64,000 bases of DNA from Solirubrobacter taibaiensis (GCA_027587225.1 JAPDDQ010000010.1:109690-173689), one strand, 5' to 3'. Counted from the first letter of the stretch, positions 53,664 through 63,595 are shown. Translations and numbers: made by a program. The notes: generated by a model not told the origin, from the letters alone.

Positions 53664-54043
53664 AAGCCCAGCTGGCTCGCCTCGCGGCTGAGACGTTCAT
53701 CGAGGGTGAGGACCGCATGCGCTCCACTGTCTTGGGCGGCCAAGAGCACGCAGCAGTCGGGCAGCTTGAGACCCGTCTGCGCTCGGAGCTCGGCGAGACG
53801 CGGAGCCGTGCCCTCACCCAGCCTGATCTCGGTGACGCCCAGTTCACGCACCACCCGCTCGGCATCCGCGAGCCGCCCGGCTCGTGCGGGGCCGACGAAC
53901 ACCTCCGCGAGCGTGATCGAACTGCACCCGAGCGGATGCTCGGCCAGTTCGATCATCCGCTCGACGGCGCGGTCGTGCTGCGCGTCGTCGGCGTTGAGAT
54001 GCGCGATCAGCGCGCTTGCATCGAGGACGATCACGCCGGCCAT
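53660..54043 (-). CDS. vapC: PIN-domain ribonuclease toxin (VapC-like)
   Basis: A 127-aa PIN-domain protein. Acidic active-site residues are visible in VLDASALIAHL (Asp 8), ITLAEVFVG (Glu near 46), LPDCCVLLAAQ (Asp near 95) and LTLDERLS (Asp near 113). VapC toxins cleave tRNA or rRNA. The gene overlaps the upstream antitoxin by 13 bp, the usual vapBC arrangement. A tandem palindromic operator precedes the pair. Confidence 0.87.
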   Translation of the reverse strand: MAGVIVLDASALIAHLNADDAQHDRAVERMIELAEHPLGCSSITLAEVFVGPARAGRLADAERVVRELGVTEIRLGEGTAPRLAELRAQTGLKLPDCCVLLAAQDSGAHAVLTLDERLSREASQLGF

Positions 54044-54297
54044 TCGTCGCGTAGGCGGTCGAGGTACCCCGGCTCGTAGGTTCCGGTCAGCGCGCCGCTC
54101 GTCTCGCGGATCGCGATGCGGCGTAGGGCGATCTCCTCGTCCTGTTGACGCTCGACTGCGATGCGGCCTTCCATCGCGAGTCGGAGTAGGAGCTCACGCC
54201 GGGACTTCGTCTCCGGCCATCGCGTCGCCGCGACGTCGAGCGCTTCTGCGACCTCGTCGGTCTCCGTGATCATCAGCCGTGGTCGCGTCGTCGGCAC
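54031..54297 (-). CDS. vapB: antitoxin of the VapBC pair
   Basis: An 88-aa protein starting at GTG 54297 (VPTTRPRLMITETDEVAEAL), with an N-terminal beta strand and helix pair of ribbon-helix-helix type and a C-terminal tail (GTYEPGYLDRLRDEWPA) suited to toxin binding. GTG 54297 is favoured because two palindromes carrying -35- and -10-like hexamers end 5 bp upstream, giving a leaderless start here. The family is inferred from size, order and overlap with the PIN gene. Confidence 0.75.
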   Translation of the reverse strand: MPTTRPRLMITETDEVAEALDVAATRWPETKSRRELLLRLAMEGRIAVERQQDEEIALRRIAIRETSGALTGTYEPGYLDRLRDEWPA

Positions 54298-54301
54298 GCC
54301 G

Positions 54302-54336
54302 TCAGTGTAACACTGATCCTTACGGTGCAACACCGT
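54302..54336 (-). promoter_or_regulatory. vapBC promoter with two palindromic operators
   Basis: Palindrome 1 is TCAGTGT-A-ACACTGA (54302-54316) and palindrome 2 is ACGGTG-CAA-CACCGT (54322-54336). Both share the core GTGYAACAC and their centres are 20 bp apart. On the minus strand, palindrome 2 contains TTGCAC (a -35-like element) and palindrome 1 contains TACACT (a -10-like element), 6 bp before the vapB GTG. The antitoxin or the complex could repress by covering both. Confidence 0.65.
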
Positions 54337-54656
54337 CAGACTGGACGGCCGTGAAGCGACGGGATGTGGTGGCCGAAGTGTTGCCGCCGGGCCAACTCGG
54401 CCGCCTGCTCGACGTCGGCGAGGAGCACCATGAACGCTCGTCGGATGAGCTTCGTCGCGCGCTCGAAGTCTTCGTCCGGGACGGAGGCCATGCGCGTGCT
54501 CGTGGTGCCGAAGATCATCGCGAGGATCTCGGCGGTCGCCTCGTCCTCGCTGCAGCCGGCGGACTCGACGTAGCCCGCGACCAGGTTGTCGACGAGCCGG
54601 GTCAGGCGGTCGCCGACGTCGAGCAGCGCGAGCATGAAGGTCTGAACGGATTCCAT
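54336..54656 (-). CDS. small helical protein of unknown function
   Basis: A 106-aa, mostly helical protein (MESVQTFMLALLDVGDRLTRLVDNLVAGY, then EDFERATKLIRRAFMVLLADVEQ). It resembles in length and pattern the 121-aa protein at 57678-58043, with similar ALLD/ALLE and paired-Leu helices. The homology is weak by eye. Both are preceded at the same distance by the same bipartite promoter-like element and are divergent from a plus-strand gene. ATG 54656 is preferred. Confidence 0.55.
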   Translation of the reverse strand: MESVQTFMLALLDVGDRLTRLVDNLVAGYVESAGCSEDEATAEILAMIFGTTSTRMASVPDEDFERATKLIRRAFMVLLADVEQAAELARRQHFGHHIPSLHGRPV

Positions 54657-54664
54657 GCTCTGTG

Positions 54665-54691
54665 TAGGGCGTGCGAATGAGACTTCGCCCC
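54665..54691 (-). promoter_or_regulatory. bipartite promoter-like element, copy 1
   Basis: TAGGGCG-N12-TTCGCCCC (plus strand) begins 9 bp from the start codon of the minus-strand gene. On the coding strand it reads GGGGCGAA-N12-CGCCCTA-N8-ATG. An identical element at identical distance precedes the gene at 57678-58043. The layout suggests an alternative sigma promoter producing a short or absent leader. Confidence 0.55.
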
Positions 54692-54698
54692 CTCGCTC

Positions 54699-54736
54699 TG
54701 TCACGGAACTGTGCCGTCTCTGTGAAATCTCACGCG
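54699..54736 (+). promoter_or_regulatory. conserved promoter-region block upstream of the 54.8-kb paralogue
   Basis: TGTCAC-N6-GTG ends 65 bp before, and TGTG-N6-CACGCG starts 57 bp before, the start codon at 54778. Both spacings equal those upstream of the paralogue at 47317. It lies between divergent genes. Confidence 0.5.
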
Positions 54737-54777
54737 CTCGGAGCCGGATCGGGCCGATCCCGTGGGAGCTTGACGGC

Positions 54778-55266
54778 ATGAACGAAGTCAGCCCTCAGGA
54801 TCACGTCGCGCTGCTCAAGGAGGGCATCGCGGTTCTCTCGGTGGAGATCGACCGGCGCGGGACGCACGTGTGCGTATCCGGTCGCGATGAGGTGCACGTG
54901 CGCAAGCGCGTCGCCGAGGTGCTGGGCGAGGAAGTGGACGTGTGGGTGGTGGGCGATGTGCCGCGCCAGCTCCGGCCCCGCGCGTGCTCGGGCTACATGG
55001 AACGCGACCCTTGCGTGCTGCAGCTGCGGTACGTCGTCCAGGGCGCGCAGCACGTGGACGACATCGTCATCGCCGAGGACGACGAGACCGTGGTCGTGTT
55101 CGGGACGGTCTGCATGTCGGTGGTCGGCGAGGACGGGGAGCCGATCGACGCGCCGGCTTACGTGCTGCTCGACCGGCCGCTCGACGACCGCACGGTGATC
55201 GACGGCGTGAGCGGGGAGGTGGTGCCGTACCGGAACATCTACGAGGGCATCGAGGAGGCCGCCTAG
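54778..55266 (+). CDS. conserved protein of unknown function, paralogue of the 47317-47766 gene
   Basis: A 162-aa acidic soluble protein of unknown function, homologous along its length to the product at 47317-47766 and 13 residues longer at the C-terminus. Shared blocks are PRACSGYMERDP, QGAQHVDDIVIAEDDETVVV and LDRPLDDRTVIDGVSG. ATG 54778 is the first start with homology. It is divergent from the small helical protein gene, and its upstream region holds the blocks conserved with the paralogue. Confidence 0.75.
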   Translation: MNEVSPQDHVALLKEGIAVLSVEIDRRGTHVCVSGRDEVHVRKRVAEVLGEEVDVWVVGDVPRQLRPRACSGYMERDPCVLQLRYVVQGAQHVDDIVIAEDDETVVVFGTVCMSVVGEDGEPIDAPAYVLLDRPLDDRTVIDGVSGEVVPYRNIYEGIEEAA

Positions 55267-55335
55267 AGATCCGCGACGCGATCTCTTCCCGATCGCGCAT
55301 GGCGCCGGCGAAGCCGGCTGCCGCGTTCGATCGGC

Positions 55336-55794
55336 CTAAAGGGGGAGCGGCCCGGCGGACTTCACGGTGCGCAGCGCGAAGTCCGAGCGGACGTCGGTCA
55401 CGTGCGGGAGCTTGAGCAGGAGGTCGAAGAGCAGCCGTTCGTAGCTGGCGAGGTCCGAGACGACGACCTCGAGCCGGAAGTCGGCCACGCCGGACACGAT
55501 GTGGGCGGAGATCACCTCGGGCGCCTCCGACAGCGCTCGTGAGATCTCGGCCGCCGACTGCTCGGAGTGCCGCTCGACCTTGAGGTCGACGAATACGGTC
55601 AGGCCGAGGCCGAGGCGGGGACGGTCGAGGATCGCCGCGTAGCCGCTGATCACACCCTCCTGCTCGAGCGCGCGCAGCCGGCGCAAGCACGGCGAGGGTG
55701 AGAGGTGGAGTCGCTCGGCCAGGGCGGCGTTGGAGATCCGTCCGTCGCTCTGCAGGATGGTCAGCATCTCGCGGTCGACACGGTCTAGGGGCAT
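55336..55794 (-). CDS. Lrp/AsnC-family transcriptional regulator
   Basis: A 152-aa regulator with N-terminal AsnC-type helix-turn-helix (LDRVDREMLTILQSDGRISN, then LAERLHLSPSPCLRRLRALE) and C-terminal RAM ligand-binding domain (VDLKVERHS, then VSGVADFRLEVVV). ATG 55794 is chosen over an upstream ATG at 55830. It is divergent from an amino-acid permease across 106 bp and probably controls it, as is common for this family. Confidence 0.9.
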   Translation of the reverse strand: MPLDRVDREMLTILQSDGRISNAALAERLHLSPSPCLRRLRALEQEGVISGYAAILDRPRLGLGLTVFVDLKVERHSEQSAAEISRALSEAPEVISAHIVSGVADFRLEVVVSDLASYERLLFDLLLKLPHVTDVRSDFALRTVKSAGPLPL

Positions 55795-55900
55795 GATCGT
55801 CCTCTCGTTGCGTTCACTGAGGCAGATCATTGCCGAATGGTGTGGCTAGCACCGCACAAGTGAGCACCAAATGCCCCGCGATCGGCGGGAAACTGTCCGC

Positions 55901-57166
55901 ATGCTCACCACGCGCACCGCCATCGCTCTCTACGTCGGTGCCGTGCTGGGCCCGGGCGTGCTGTTCATCCCGGCGGTCGCCGCGCGTGAGGCGGGCCCGG
56001 CATCGATCATCGCCTGGGCTGCACTGCTGGCGCTGTCGATCCCGCTCGCGGCCACCTTTGCCGCGCTTGGTACGCGGCAGCCCGAGGCGGGCGGGACGGC
56101 GGCCTACGTGCGCAAGGCGTTCGGCCGTCGCGCCGGCGCGGCAACGGGCTGGTGGTTCCTCGGCGGCGTTGTGATCGGTGCGCCGGCGGTGGCCCTGGTG
56201 GGTGGCTTCTACGTCGCCGAGTTGCTCGGGGCGGGACGCGGCCCGGCCGTCGCGGCGGCCGCGGCGATGATCGCGATCGTGCTGGCGACGAACGCCGCGA
56301 GCCTGCATACGACGGCGCGTCTGCAGCTCGGGCTCGCGGCCCTGCTGGGCGCACTGCTGCTCGTCGCGGTCGTCACCGCGCTCCCGCATAGCGAGGCCGA
56401 GAACTGGACGCCGTTCGCGCCGAACGGCTGGCTGGCGATCGGCGGCGCGGCGAGCGTGCTCATGTTCTCGTTCGTCGGCTGGGAGGCGGGATCGCACCTC
56501 GCCGGCGAGCTCAAGGACCCCGCGAAGCAACTCCCGCGCGCGATCGGTGCCGCGGTGGCGATCGTGATCGTGCTCTACCTCGGCCTCGCGGCGGCGACGA
56601 TCGGCGTCGGTGCCCAGTCCGACGTCCCGCTCGCGGACCTGATGGCCGCGGGCCTCGGCGAGCCCGGCCGCCGGATCACGGCACTGCTCGCCGTCCTGCT
56701 CACGATGGGCACGATGAACACCTACGTGGCCGCGGCGACGCGCCTCGCCGGCGCGCTCGCACACGAAGGCAACGCACCGAAGCCGCTCACCGTCCCGAAG
56801 CACGCCCTCGCCGCGATGGCCACGATCTCCGGCACGCTGCTGCTGCTCCTCGCGATCGAGCTGATCGACGTCGACATGCTGATGCGCGCCACCAGCGCGC
56901 TCTTCGTCGCCGTGTACGTCACTGCGACGGCGGCCGGCAACCGGCTCCTCACGGGTGCGGCCCGCCTCGCCGCGCGGATCGCGTTCGTCGCCGTCCTGAT
57001 CGTGTTCGCGTTCTCGGGCGCGTACATCCTCGTCCCGCTCGCGATCCTCGCGCTGACCGGTTACTTCGCCAGGCGGTCGATCTCGTCGACGGTGCGGCCG
57101 AGCTCCTCCAGCGCAGGCGCAGCGAGCGGGCCGAGCGCGTCGCGGCGCGCGTCGAAGGCGTCGTAG
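55901..57166 (+). CDS. APC-superfamily amino acid permease/exporter
   Basis: A 421-aa membrane protein with about 12 hydrophobic segments and the APC N-terminal glycine-rich motif (YVGAVLGPGVLFIPAVAA), plus SFVGWEAGSHLAGELKDP, a typical APC loop. It resembles the YjeH-like branch. The hydrophobic core ends near residue 385; the last 35 residues are Ser/Ala/Arg rich and are read antisense to the end of the convergent HD-domain gene (106-bp overlap). Divergent from an Lrp-type regulator. Confidence 0.85.
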   Translation: MLTTRTAIALYVGAVLGPGVLFIPAVAAREAGPASIIAWAALLALSIPLAATFAALGTRQPEAGGTAAYVRKAFGRRAGAATGWWFLGGVVIGAPAVALVGGFYVAELLGAGRGPAVAAAAAMIAIVLATNAASLHTTARLQLGLAALLGALLLVAVVTALPHSEAENWTPFAPNGWLAIGGAASVLMFSFVGWEAGSHLAGELKDPAKQLPRAIGAAVAIVIVLYLGLAAATIGVGAQSDVPLADLMAAGLGEPGRRITALLAVLLTMGTMNTYVAAATRLAGALAHEGNAPKPLTVPKHALAAMATISGTLLLLLAIELIDVDMLMRATSALFVAVYVTATAAGNRLLTGAARLAARIAFVAVLIVFAFSGAYILVPLAILALTGYFARRSISSTVRPSSSSAGAASGPSASRRASKAS

Positions 57167-57672
57167 AGCCCGCGGTAGTACATGCGGATCGGGACGCCGT
57201 CACGCGAGCTGAAGCGCATCCAGATCGCGTCGCCGTGGGTGCGGTAGTCGAGCAGGATCGCGCGGGCGTTGTGCAGCTTGTCGGCCAGCGAGACGCGCAG
57301 CTCGTCGGGTTGCTTGTGGGCAATTGAGTCGATGTACGCGCGCTTGCGCTCGCTCCACGGCGGCTTGGGCTCGCTGTCGCTGTCGGAGTTGGCGAGCACG
57401 ATCCGCGCCGCGTCGGCGCCGAACTCTTCGTCGATCCGGGCGAGCATCGGCGGGCCGCCGCCGTCCTCGACGGCATCGTGCAGGAGCGCGGCGATCGCCT
57501 CGGTCTCCGTCCCGCCCATCTCGAGGGTGAGCGCGGCGACGCTCATGAGGTGGCTCACGTACGGGACCGTCGTGCCCTTGCGGAGGTGCCGGCGGTGGTG
57601 GTCGGTGGCGAGTAGCAGCGCTCGATCGAAGGCGTCGCTCAGGAGCGGGGCGTCCGTGTAGGTCTCCGGCAC
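57061..57672 (-). CDS. HD-domain hydrolase, RelA/SpoT hydrolase-like
   Basis: A 203-aa HD-superfamily protein: HHRRHLRKGTTVPYVSHLM, LLHDAVED (the HD pair) and SLADKLHNARAIL. These are the blocks of the SpoT-type ppGpp hydrolase domain, and the protein lacks a synthetase domain, like small alarmone hydrolases. Substrate is inferred from family. Start GTG 57672; it lies 5 bp after the 121-aa protein gene on the same strand. Its 3' end overlaps the permease gene. Confidence 0.8.
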   Translation of the reverse strand: MPETYTDAPLLSDAFDRALLLATDHHRRHLRKGTTVPYVSHLMSVAALTLEMGGTETEAIAALLHDAVEDGGGPPMLARIDEEFGADAARIVLANSDSDSEPKPPWSERKRAYIDSIAHKQPDELRVSLADKLHNARAILLDYRTHGDAIWMRFSSRDGVPIRMYYRGLYDAFDARRDALGPLAAPALEELGRTVDEIDRLAK

Positions 57673-57677
57673 GCGTC

Positions 57678-58043
57678 TCAGTATCGCGTGCTGCGCTTGC
57701 GCGGGATCGCGGGGCGCTTGAGGCGACGGTGCGCGGTGCGCGGGTCGCGCCGGGGGACCTCGGCCTCGACGTCGCACGCGGCGAAGTCGAAGCGCGTGGC
57801 CGTGATGTTCACGGCGGCCTCGATCGCGGCGGTCGCGGCACGCAGGTCACGCGGGCCGAGCAGCAGCGAGAGCGGCGCGAGCAACTCGAGAAACGCCTCG
57901 CGCAGGAAGTCGACGGCGGCGGACCGATCGGCGACGTCGTGCGCGCGCGTGAGATCGTCGAGGATGCCGCTGGTGGAGGTGGCGAGCTCGAGCAGCGCGT
58001 CGACGAGATCGGTGTGCGCTTGGGGTGTGGTGAGGTCTTCCAT
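57678..58043 (-). CDS. small helical protein of unknown function with basic tail
   Basis: A 121-aa protein, helical in its first 90 residues (DALLELATSTSGILDDL, FLREAFLELLAPLSLLLG) with a basic C-terminal tail (RRLKRPAIPRKRSTRY). It resembles the 106-aa protein at 54336-54656 in pattern. ATG 58043 is preceded at 9 bp by the same bipartite promoter-like element as that gene. It probably forms an operon with the HD hydrolase. Confidence 0.55.
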   Translation of the reverse strand: MEDLTTPQAHTDLVDALLELATSTSGILDDLTRAHDVADRSAAVDFLREAFLELLAPLSLLLGPRDLRAATAAIEAAVNITATRFDFAACDVEAEVPRRDPRTAHRRLKRPAIPRKRSTRY

Positions 58044-58051
58044 GTCTCTCT

Positions 58052-58078
58052 TAGGGCGGGACGCAGATTCTTCGCCCC
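58052..58078 (-). promoter_or_regulatory. bipartite promoter-like element, copy 2
   Basis: TAGGGCG-N12-TTCGCCCC (plus strand), identical in both half elements, spacer length and distance to the start codon (9 bp) to the element at 54665-54691. The 12-nt spacers themselves differ, which argues that the half elements are under selection. An imperfect inverted repeat around CAC-N6-GTG (58089-58100) follows on the other side. Confidence 0.55.
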
Positions 58079-58148
58079 CCTGAATTGGCACACTTTTGTG
58101 GCAATTACGTCTTGTTTCGTTGCAGCGGCTTCCCGCATGCTGCGGGAC

Positions 58149-58499
58149 ATGGAATACGAACACACGTTCGCCGGTGAGCTCGCCCAGTTCGAGAAGCCGA
58201 ACTGGGACCCGCTGATCGATCTCGTCGGGCCTCATCTCGTCCGCTGGTTCATGTGGATGAGCGAGTTCGAGGTGGATGGCGTGCGCGCACACGCGTACAA
58301 GCACTGCGCCACCCGGCGCTACCTGCACATCGGCGAGGACGGCCGGCTGTTCGGGTACGTCCCGCGGTATCGCTATCGCGAGATCGACCGTGTGGAGGCG
58401 CTCGACGAGGTCTTCGGGGAGTGGGAGCGCACGATCCCGGAGCCGGACGAGGCCGCGCTCGCGGCGATCGAGCGGCTGCTGCGCGGCGCGACGCCATGA
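58149..58499 (+). CDS. small acidic hypothetical protein
   Basis: A 116-aa protein rich in aromatic residues (HLVRWFMWMSEFEVDG, LFGYVPRYRYREID), with a C-terminal helix PDEAALAAIERLLRG. No family recognised. ATG 58149 is chosen; an ATG four codons upstream is possible. It is divergent from the 121-aa protein gene and 12 bp upstream of the DUF3303 gene. Confidence 0.6.
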   Translation: MEYEHTFAGELAQFEKPNWDPLIDLVGPHLVRWFMWMSEFEVDGVRAHAYKHCATRRYLHIGEDGRLFGYVPRYRYREIDRVEALDEVFGEWERTIPEPDEAALAAIERLLRGATP

Positions 58500-58511
58500 A
58501 AGGGTTCCGGG

Positions 58512-58778
58512 ATGCAATTCATGGTCATCGAACGCTTCCGGGCCGGCGCCCGTCCGATCTACAAGCGCTTTGGGGAGCAAGGCCGCTTGATGCCGGACGG
58601 GCTCGAATTCGTCGCCAGCTGGGTGGCGGCGGACCTAGGACGCGTGTTCCAGGTGATGGAGTGCGACGACATCACGCTGTTGCAGGCGTGGGTCGCCAAC
58701 TGGGAGGACATCGTGGAGTTCGAGATCGTGCCCGTCTCCAGCGGGCCCTCGGTCATCGAGGCGGTCCTGGGGAGCTGA
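58512..58778 (+). CDS. DUF3303 protein
   Basis: An 88-aa protein with the DUF3303 pattern: MQFMVIERFRAG, IYKRFGEQGRLMPDGLEFVA and VFQVMECDDITLLQAWVANW. A ferredoxin-like dimeric fold is typical. Function unknown. It probably belongs to one transcript with the preceding small gene. Confidence 0.85.
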   Translation: MQFMVIERFRAGARPIYKRFGEQGRLMPDGLEFVASWVAADLGRVFQVMECDDITLLQAWVANWEDIVEFEIVPVSSGPSVIEAVLGS

Positions 58779-58834
58779 CTCGCCGAGCACGGGGCGTTCA
58801 CTCCACGTGCCCGGCTGGCCGTAGACGCACATGG

Positions 58835-59263
58835 CTAGGCCGGGGTGGCGACGTTGGTCAACTGCGAGAGCCGGTAGTGGTTGCCCGACGGGTCACGGAA
58901 GCCGCAATCGATGCCGTACGGGCGCTCCTCGGGCGGCTCGGTGAACTCGACGCCGCGCGCCTTGAGCGTCTCGTAATCGGCGCGGACGTCGTCCGTGGTG
59001 AAGAAGAGGGCGGTGGCGACGCCGCGGGAGTAGGCCTTGCGGATGAGCTCCACCGTCTCCTCTTCGAAGACGGGCGCGCCGGGCACGGCCATCAGCACGA
59101 TGGCCGTCTCGCCGCCGCCGGGAGGGGCGACGGTCAGCCAGCGGAAGTTGCCCATCTCGGGCATGGTGACGTCCTCACGGACCTCGAAGCCGAGCTTCTC
59201 GGTGTAGAAGGCGAGGGCCTCGTCCTGGTCGTGAACCCAGATCTGTGTGGTGGCGAGCTTCAT
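58835..59263 (-). CDS. VOC-family (glyoxalase-like) protein
   Basis: A 142-aa single VOC domain protein: QIWVHDQDEALAFYTEKLGF at the N-terminus and FRDPSGNHYRLSQL at the C-terminus. Family members include glyoxalases, dioxygenases and antibiotic-binding proteins; the substrate cannot be told. Start ATG 59263 is 10 bp after the AraC-type regulator on the same strand, so the two form an operon. Confidence 0.85.
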   Translation of the reverse strand: MKLATTQIWVHDQDEALAFYTEKLGFEVREDVTMPEMGNFRWLTVAPPGGGETAIVLMAVPGAPVFEEETVELIRKAYSRGVATALFFTTDDVRADYETLKARGVEFTEPPEERPYGIDCGFRDPSGNHYRLSQLTNVATPA

Positions 59264-59273
59264 GGACAGCAAG

Positions 59274-59708
59274 CTATTCAGCCGCTGTCCCCTTGTCTTC
59301 TCGAAACGTGCGGTGTTGCGGCCGGGCGTACGCACGGACGACGCAGCTGGGCACGACGGCTCGCGCGGCGGCGGGCGGGAACTGCGCCCGGTACTCCTTC
59401 GGGGTGGCGTCGAACATGCGCTTGAAGCTCGTGGTGAAGGAGCCGACGCTCGTGAGGCCCACGTCGAAGCAGATCTCGGCGACGGAGCGGTCGGTGTTGC
59501 GCAGCAGCGCGGCGGCGCGCTCGAGCCGGCGGGTGAGCAGGTACACGTGGGGTGACTCGCCGAACTCGCGCCGGAACTCGCGGGAGAAGTGCGCGCGGGA
59601 GAGGCCGGCGGCCGCGGCCATGTCGTCGACCCCGAGCGGCTCGCTGAATCGCAGGTCTGCGAGGTCCTTGGCCTTCAGCAGATGCCGAGTGGGTGAGACG
59701 TGCGCCAT
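59274..59708 (-). CDS. AraC-family transcriptional regulator (short)
   Basis: A 144-aa protein that is little more than an AraC DNA-binding domain: two helix-turn-helix units ([20 protein letters not shown], and [20 protein letters not shown]) followed by [12 protein letters not shown]. No effector domain is present. It likely controls the downstream VOC gene. Divergent from icd across 77 bp. Confidence 0.88.
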   Translation of the reverse strand: MAHVSPTRHLLKAKDLADLRFSEPLGVDDMAAAAGLSRAHFSREFRREFGESPHVYLLTRRLERAAALLRNTDRSVAEICFDVGLTSVGSFTTSFKRMFDATPKEYRAQFPPAAARAVVPSCVVRAYARPQHRTFREDKGTAAE

Positions 59709-59785
59709 CGCCTCCGAGTATCGCCGATGGGTACCCTCGTCGCCCGAGGGGCCCGTTGAAGAATCCCGAACGCGAAGAGCAGGCG

Positions 59786-62011
<2,226 letters not shown>

Positions 62012-62021
62012 CCGTGGGCAT

Positions 62022-62047
62022 GGCTCGCGGGCCAAGGCCGGCGAGCC
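62022..62047 (+). terminator. terminator hairpin after icd
   Basis: GGCTCGC (62022-62028) pairs with GCGAGCC (62041-62047), with three more inner pairs after one mismatch, 10 bp past the icd stop and followed by GTT. Confidence 0.6.
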
Positions 62048-62104
62048 GTTGACGCCGACGGGTTGGGGCGTGAGCGCGCGGTCGCGCGGGCATACGATCC
62101 GGCC

Positions 62105-62854
62105 ATGGGCGAACGAACGAGCTACGCGCCGGGCACGCTGTCCTGGACCGAGTTGGCCACGAGCGACGCCGACGCGGCAAAGGCGTTCTACACGGAGCTG
62201 TTCGGGTGGTCGTACGACGACCGCCCGGTCGGCCCCGACATGGTGTATTCGATGGCGCAGGTCGACGACAAGAGCGTCGCGGCGCTGTACCAGAGTGAGG
62301 ACCCGCCGCACTGGAACTGCTACGTGACGGTGGCGTCGGTCGACGAGACGGTCGAGGCGGCGCGCGGGCTGGGCGCGCAGGTGCTCGCGGAGCCGTTCGA
62401 CGTGATGACGGCGGGTCGGTCGGCAGCGCTCGCCGATCCGACCGGCGGGATCATCTACCTCTGGGAGCCGGGCGACAACATCGGCGCGTACCTCGTCAAC
62501 CAGCCGGGCGCGATGGCGTGGAACGACCTCGTGACCGCCAAGCCCGACGCGGCGGCCGACTTCTACGGCGCGCTGTTCGGGTGGACCTTCGAGGAGATCC
62601 CGAACGCCGGGGGCTACACCTCGATCAAGAACGGTGACCGGACAAACGGCGGCGTGATGCCGCTCGACGGGCCCTCGGCTTGGATGCCGTACTTCGGGCA
62701 CGCGAGCGTCGACGCGGTCATCGAGCGCGCCGAGGGCCTCGGCGCGAAGCTGATGAACGGGCCGATCCCGGTGCCGTCGGGGCAGTTCGCCGTCTTCCTC
62801 GATCCGCAGGGCGCGGTCTTCGGCGTGCTCGAGTCCAGCGCCTACGACGACTGA
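62105..62854 (+). CDS. two-domain VOC-family protein
   Basis: A 249-aa protein with two VOC modules in tandem: GTLSWTELATSDADAAKAFY then WNDLVTAKPDAAADFYGALF. Each ends with a Phe/Tyr-rich strand (DPTGGIIYLWEPG and DPQGAVFGVLES). It matches the CFP30B-like actinobacterial glyoxalase-type proteins of unknown substrate. ATG 62105 is preferred. Its stop shares one base with the following cupin start. Confidence 0.87.
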   Translation: MGERTSYAPGTLSWTELATSDADAAKAFYTELFGWSYDDRPVGPDMVYSMAQVDDKSVAALYQSEDPPHWNCYVTVASVDETVEAARGLGAQVLAEPFDVMTAGRSAALADPTGGIIYLWEPGDNIGAYLVNQPGAMAWNDLVTAKPDAAADFYGALFGWTFEEIPNAGGYTSIKNGDRTNGGVMPLDGPSAWMPYFGHASVDAVIERAEGLGAKLMNGPIPVPSGQFAVFLDPQGAVFGVLESSAYDD

Positions 62855-63328
62855 TGCGGCTCGAGACCTGGGCGGCTCCGCCCGGCGACGTCATCCCCGA
62901 ACCACCCGCGGTTCGAGGTGCTGATCTACCGTGGCGTGAATGTGAGCGACGTGCAGGGGCTGTTCGCTTCGCACGGATGGGGCGGGTCCTGGGTCAACGG
63001 TGTGTTCGACTTCCACCATTTCCACTCCACCTCGCACGAGGTCCTTGCGGTCATCTCGGGCAGCGCGGTGCTCGAGCTCGGCGGGCCGCAGGGAGAGTCG
63101 TTCGAGGTGTCGGCGGGTGACGTCGTCGTGCTCCCGGCGGGGACGGGGCATCGGCGCGCGTCGGCGTCGGGTGACTTCCGGGTGGTGGGCGCGTACCCGG
63201 CGGGACAGGAGGACTACGACCTGCTGCGCGAGGCGGACGACGCGGCGCGGGCGCGGATCGAGGCGCTCGACGCGCCGCCGGACGATCCGGTCGGGGGCGA
63301 GGGCGTCGCGCGCTGGCGACGTGGGTAG
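62854..63328 (+). pseudogene. YjlB-like cupin gene broken by a single-base frameshift
   Basis: ATG 62854 opens MRLETWAAPPGDVIP, the N-terminus expected for a YjlB-type cupin. After this an extra G (about 62899) shifts the frame; the +1 frame continues as NHPRFEVLIYRGV and reads on through a cupin core (HHFHSTSHEVLAVISGSAVL, then AGDVVVLPAGTGHRR) to the stop at 63328. Removing one base gives a continuous protein of about 157 aa. It may be a true pseudogene or a sequencing error. A GTG at 62918 could still give a 136-aa truncated protein. Confidence 0.75.
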
Positions 63329-63337
63329 ATCTGCCGC

Positions 63338-63595
63338 ATGGCGACCAAGGACCACGGGCCGTCCGTGAAGGACGACAAGCAGTACGAAGCACTGCGCGAG
63401 CAGGGGGAGAGCAAGGAGAAGGCGGCGCGGATCGCCAACTCCAGCACCCACTCGACGGCGAAGAAGGGCGGCAAAGCGCCGGCCTACGAGGACTGGACCA
63501 AGGACGATCTCGAGGAGCGCGCGAAGGAGATCGGCATCGAGGGCCGCTCGGACATGAACAAGGACGAGTTGATCAAGGCGCTGCGGAACCACTAG
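63338..63595 (+). CDS. small Rho-N/SAP-like domain protein
   Basis: An 85-aa protein. The N-terminal part is charged (KDDKQYEALREQGESKEKAA), with a KKGGK linker. The C-terminal 35 residues, YEDWTKDDLEERAKEIGIEG then MNKDELIKALRNH, form a Rho N-terminal/SAP-like helical module. Probably a nucleic-acid-associated protein. It starts 10 bp after the cupin gene. Confidence 0.8.
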   Translation: MATKDHGPSVKDDKQYEALREQGESKEKAARIANSSTHSTAKKGGKAPAYEDWTKDDLEERAKEIGIEGRSDMNKDELIKALRNH

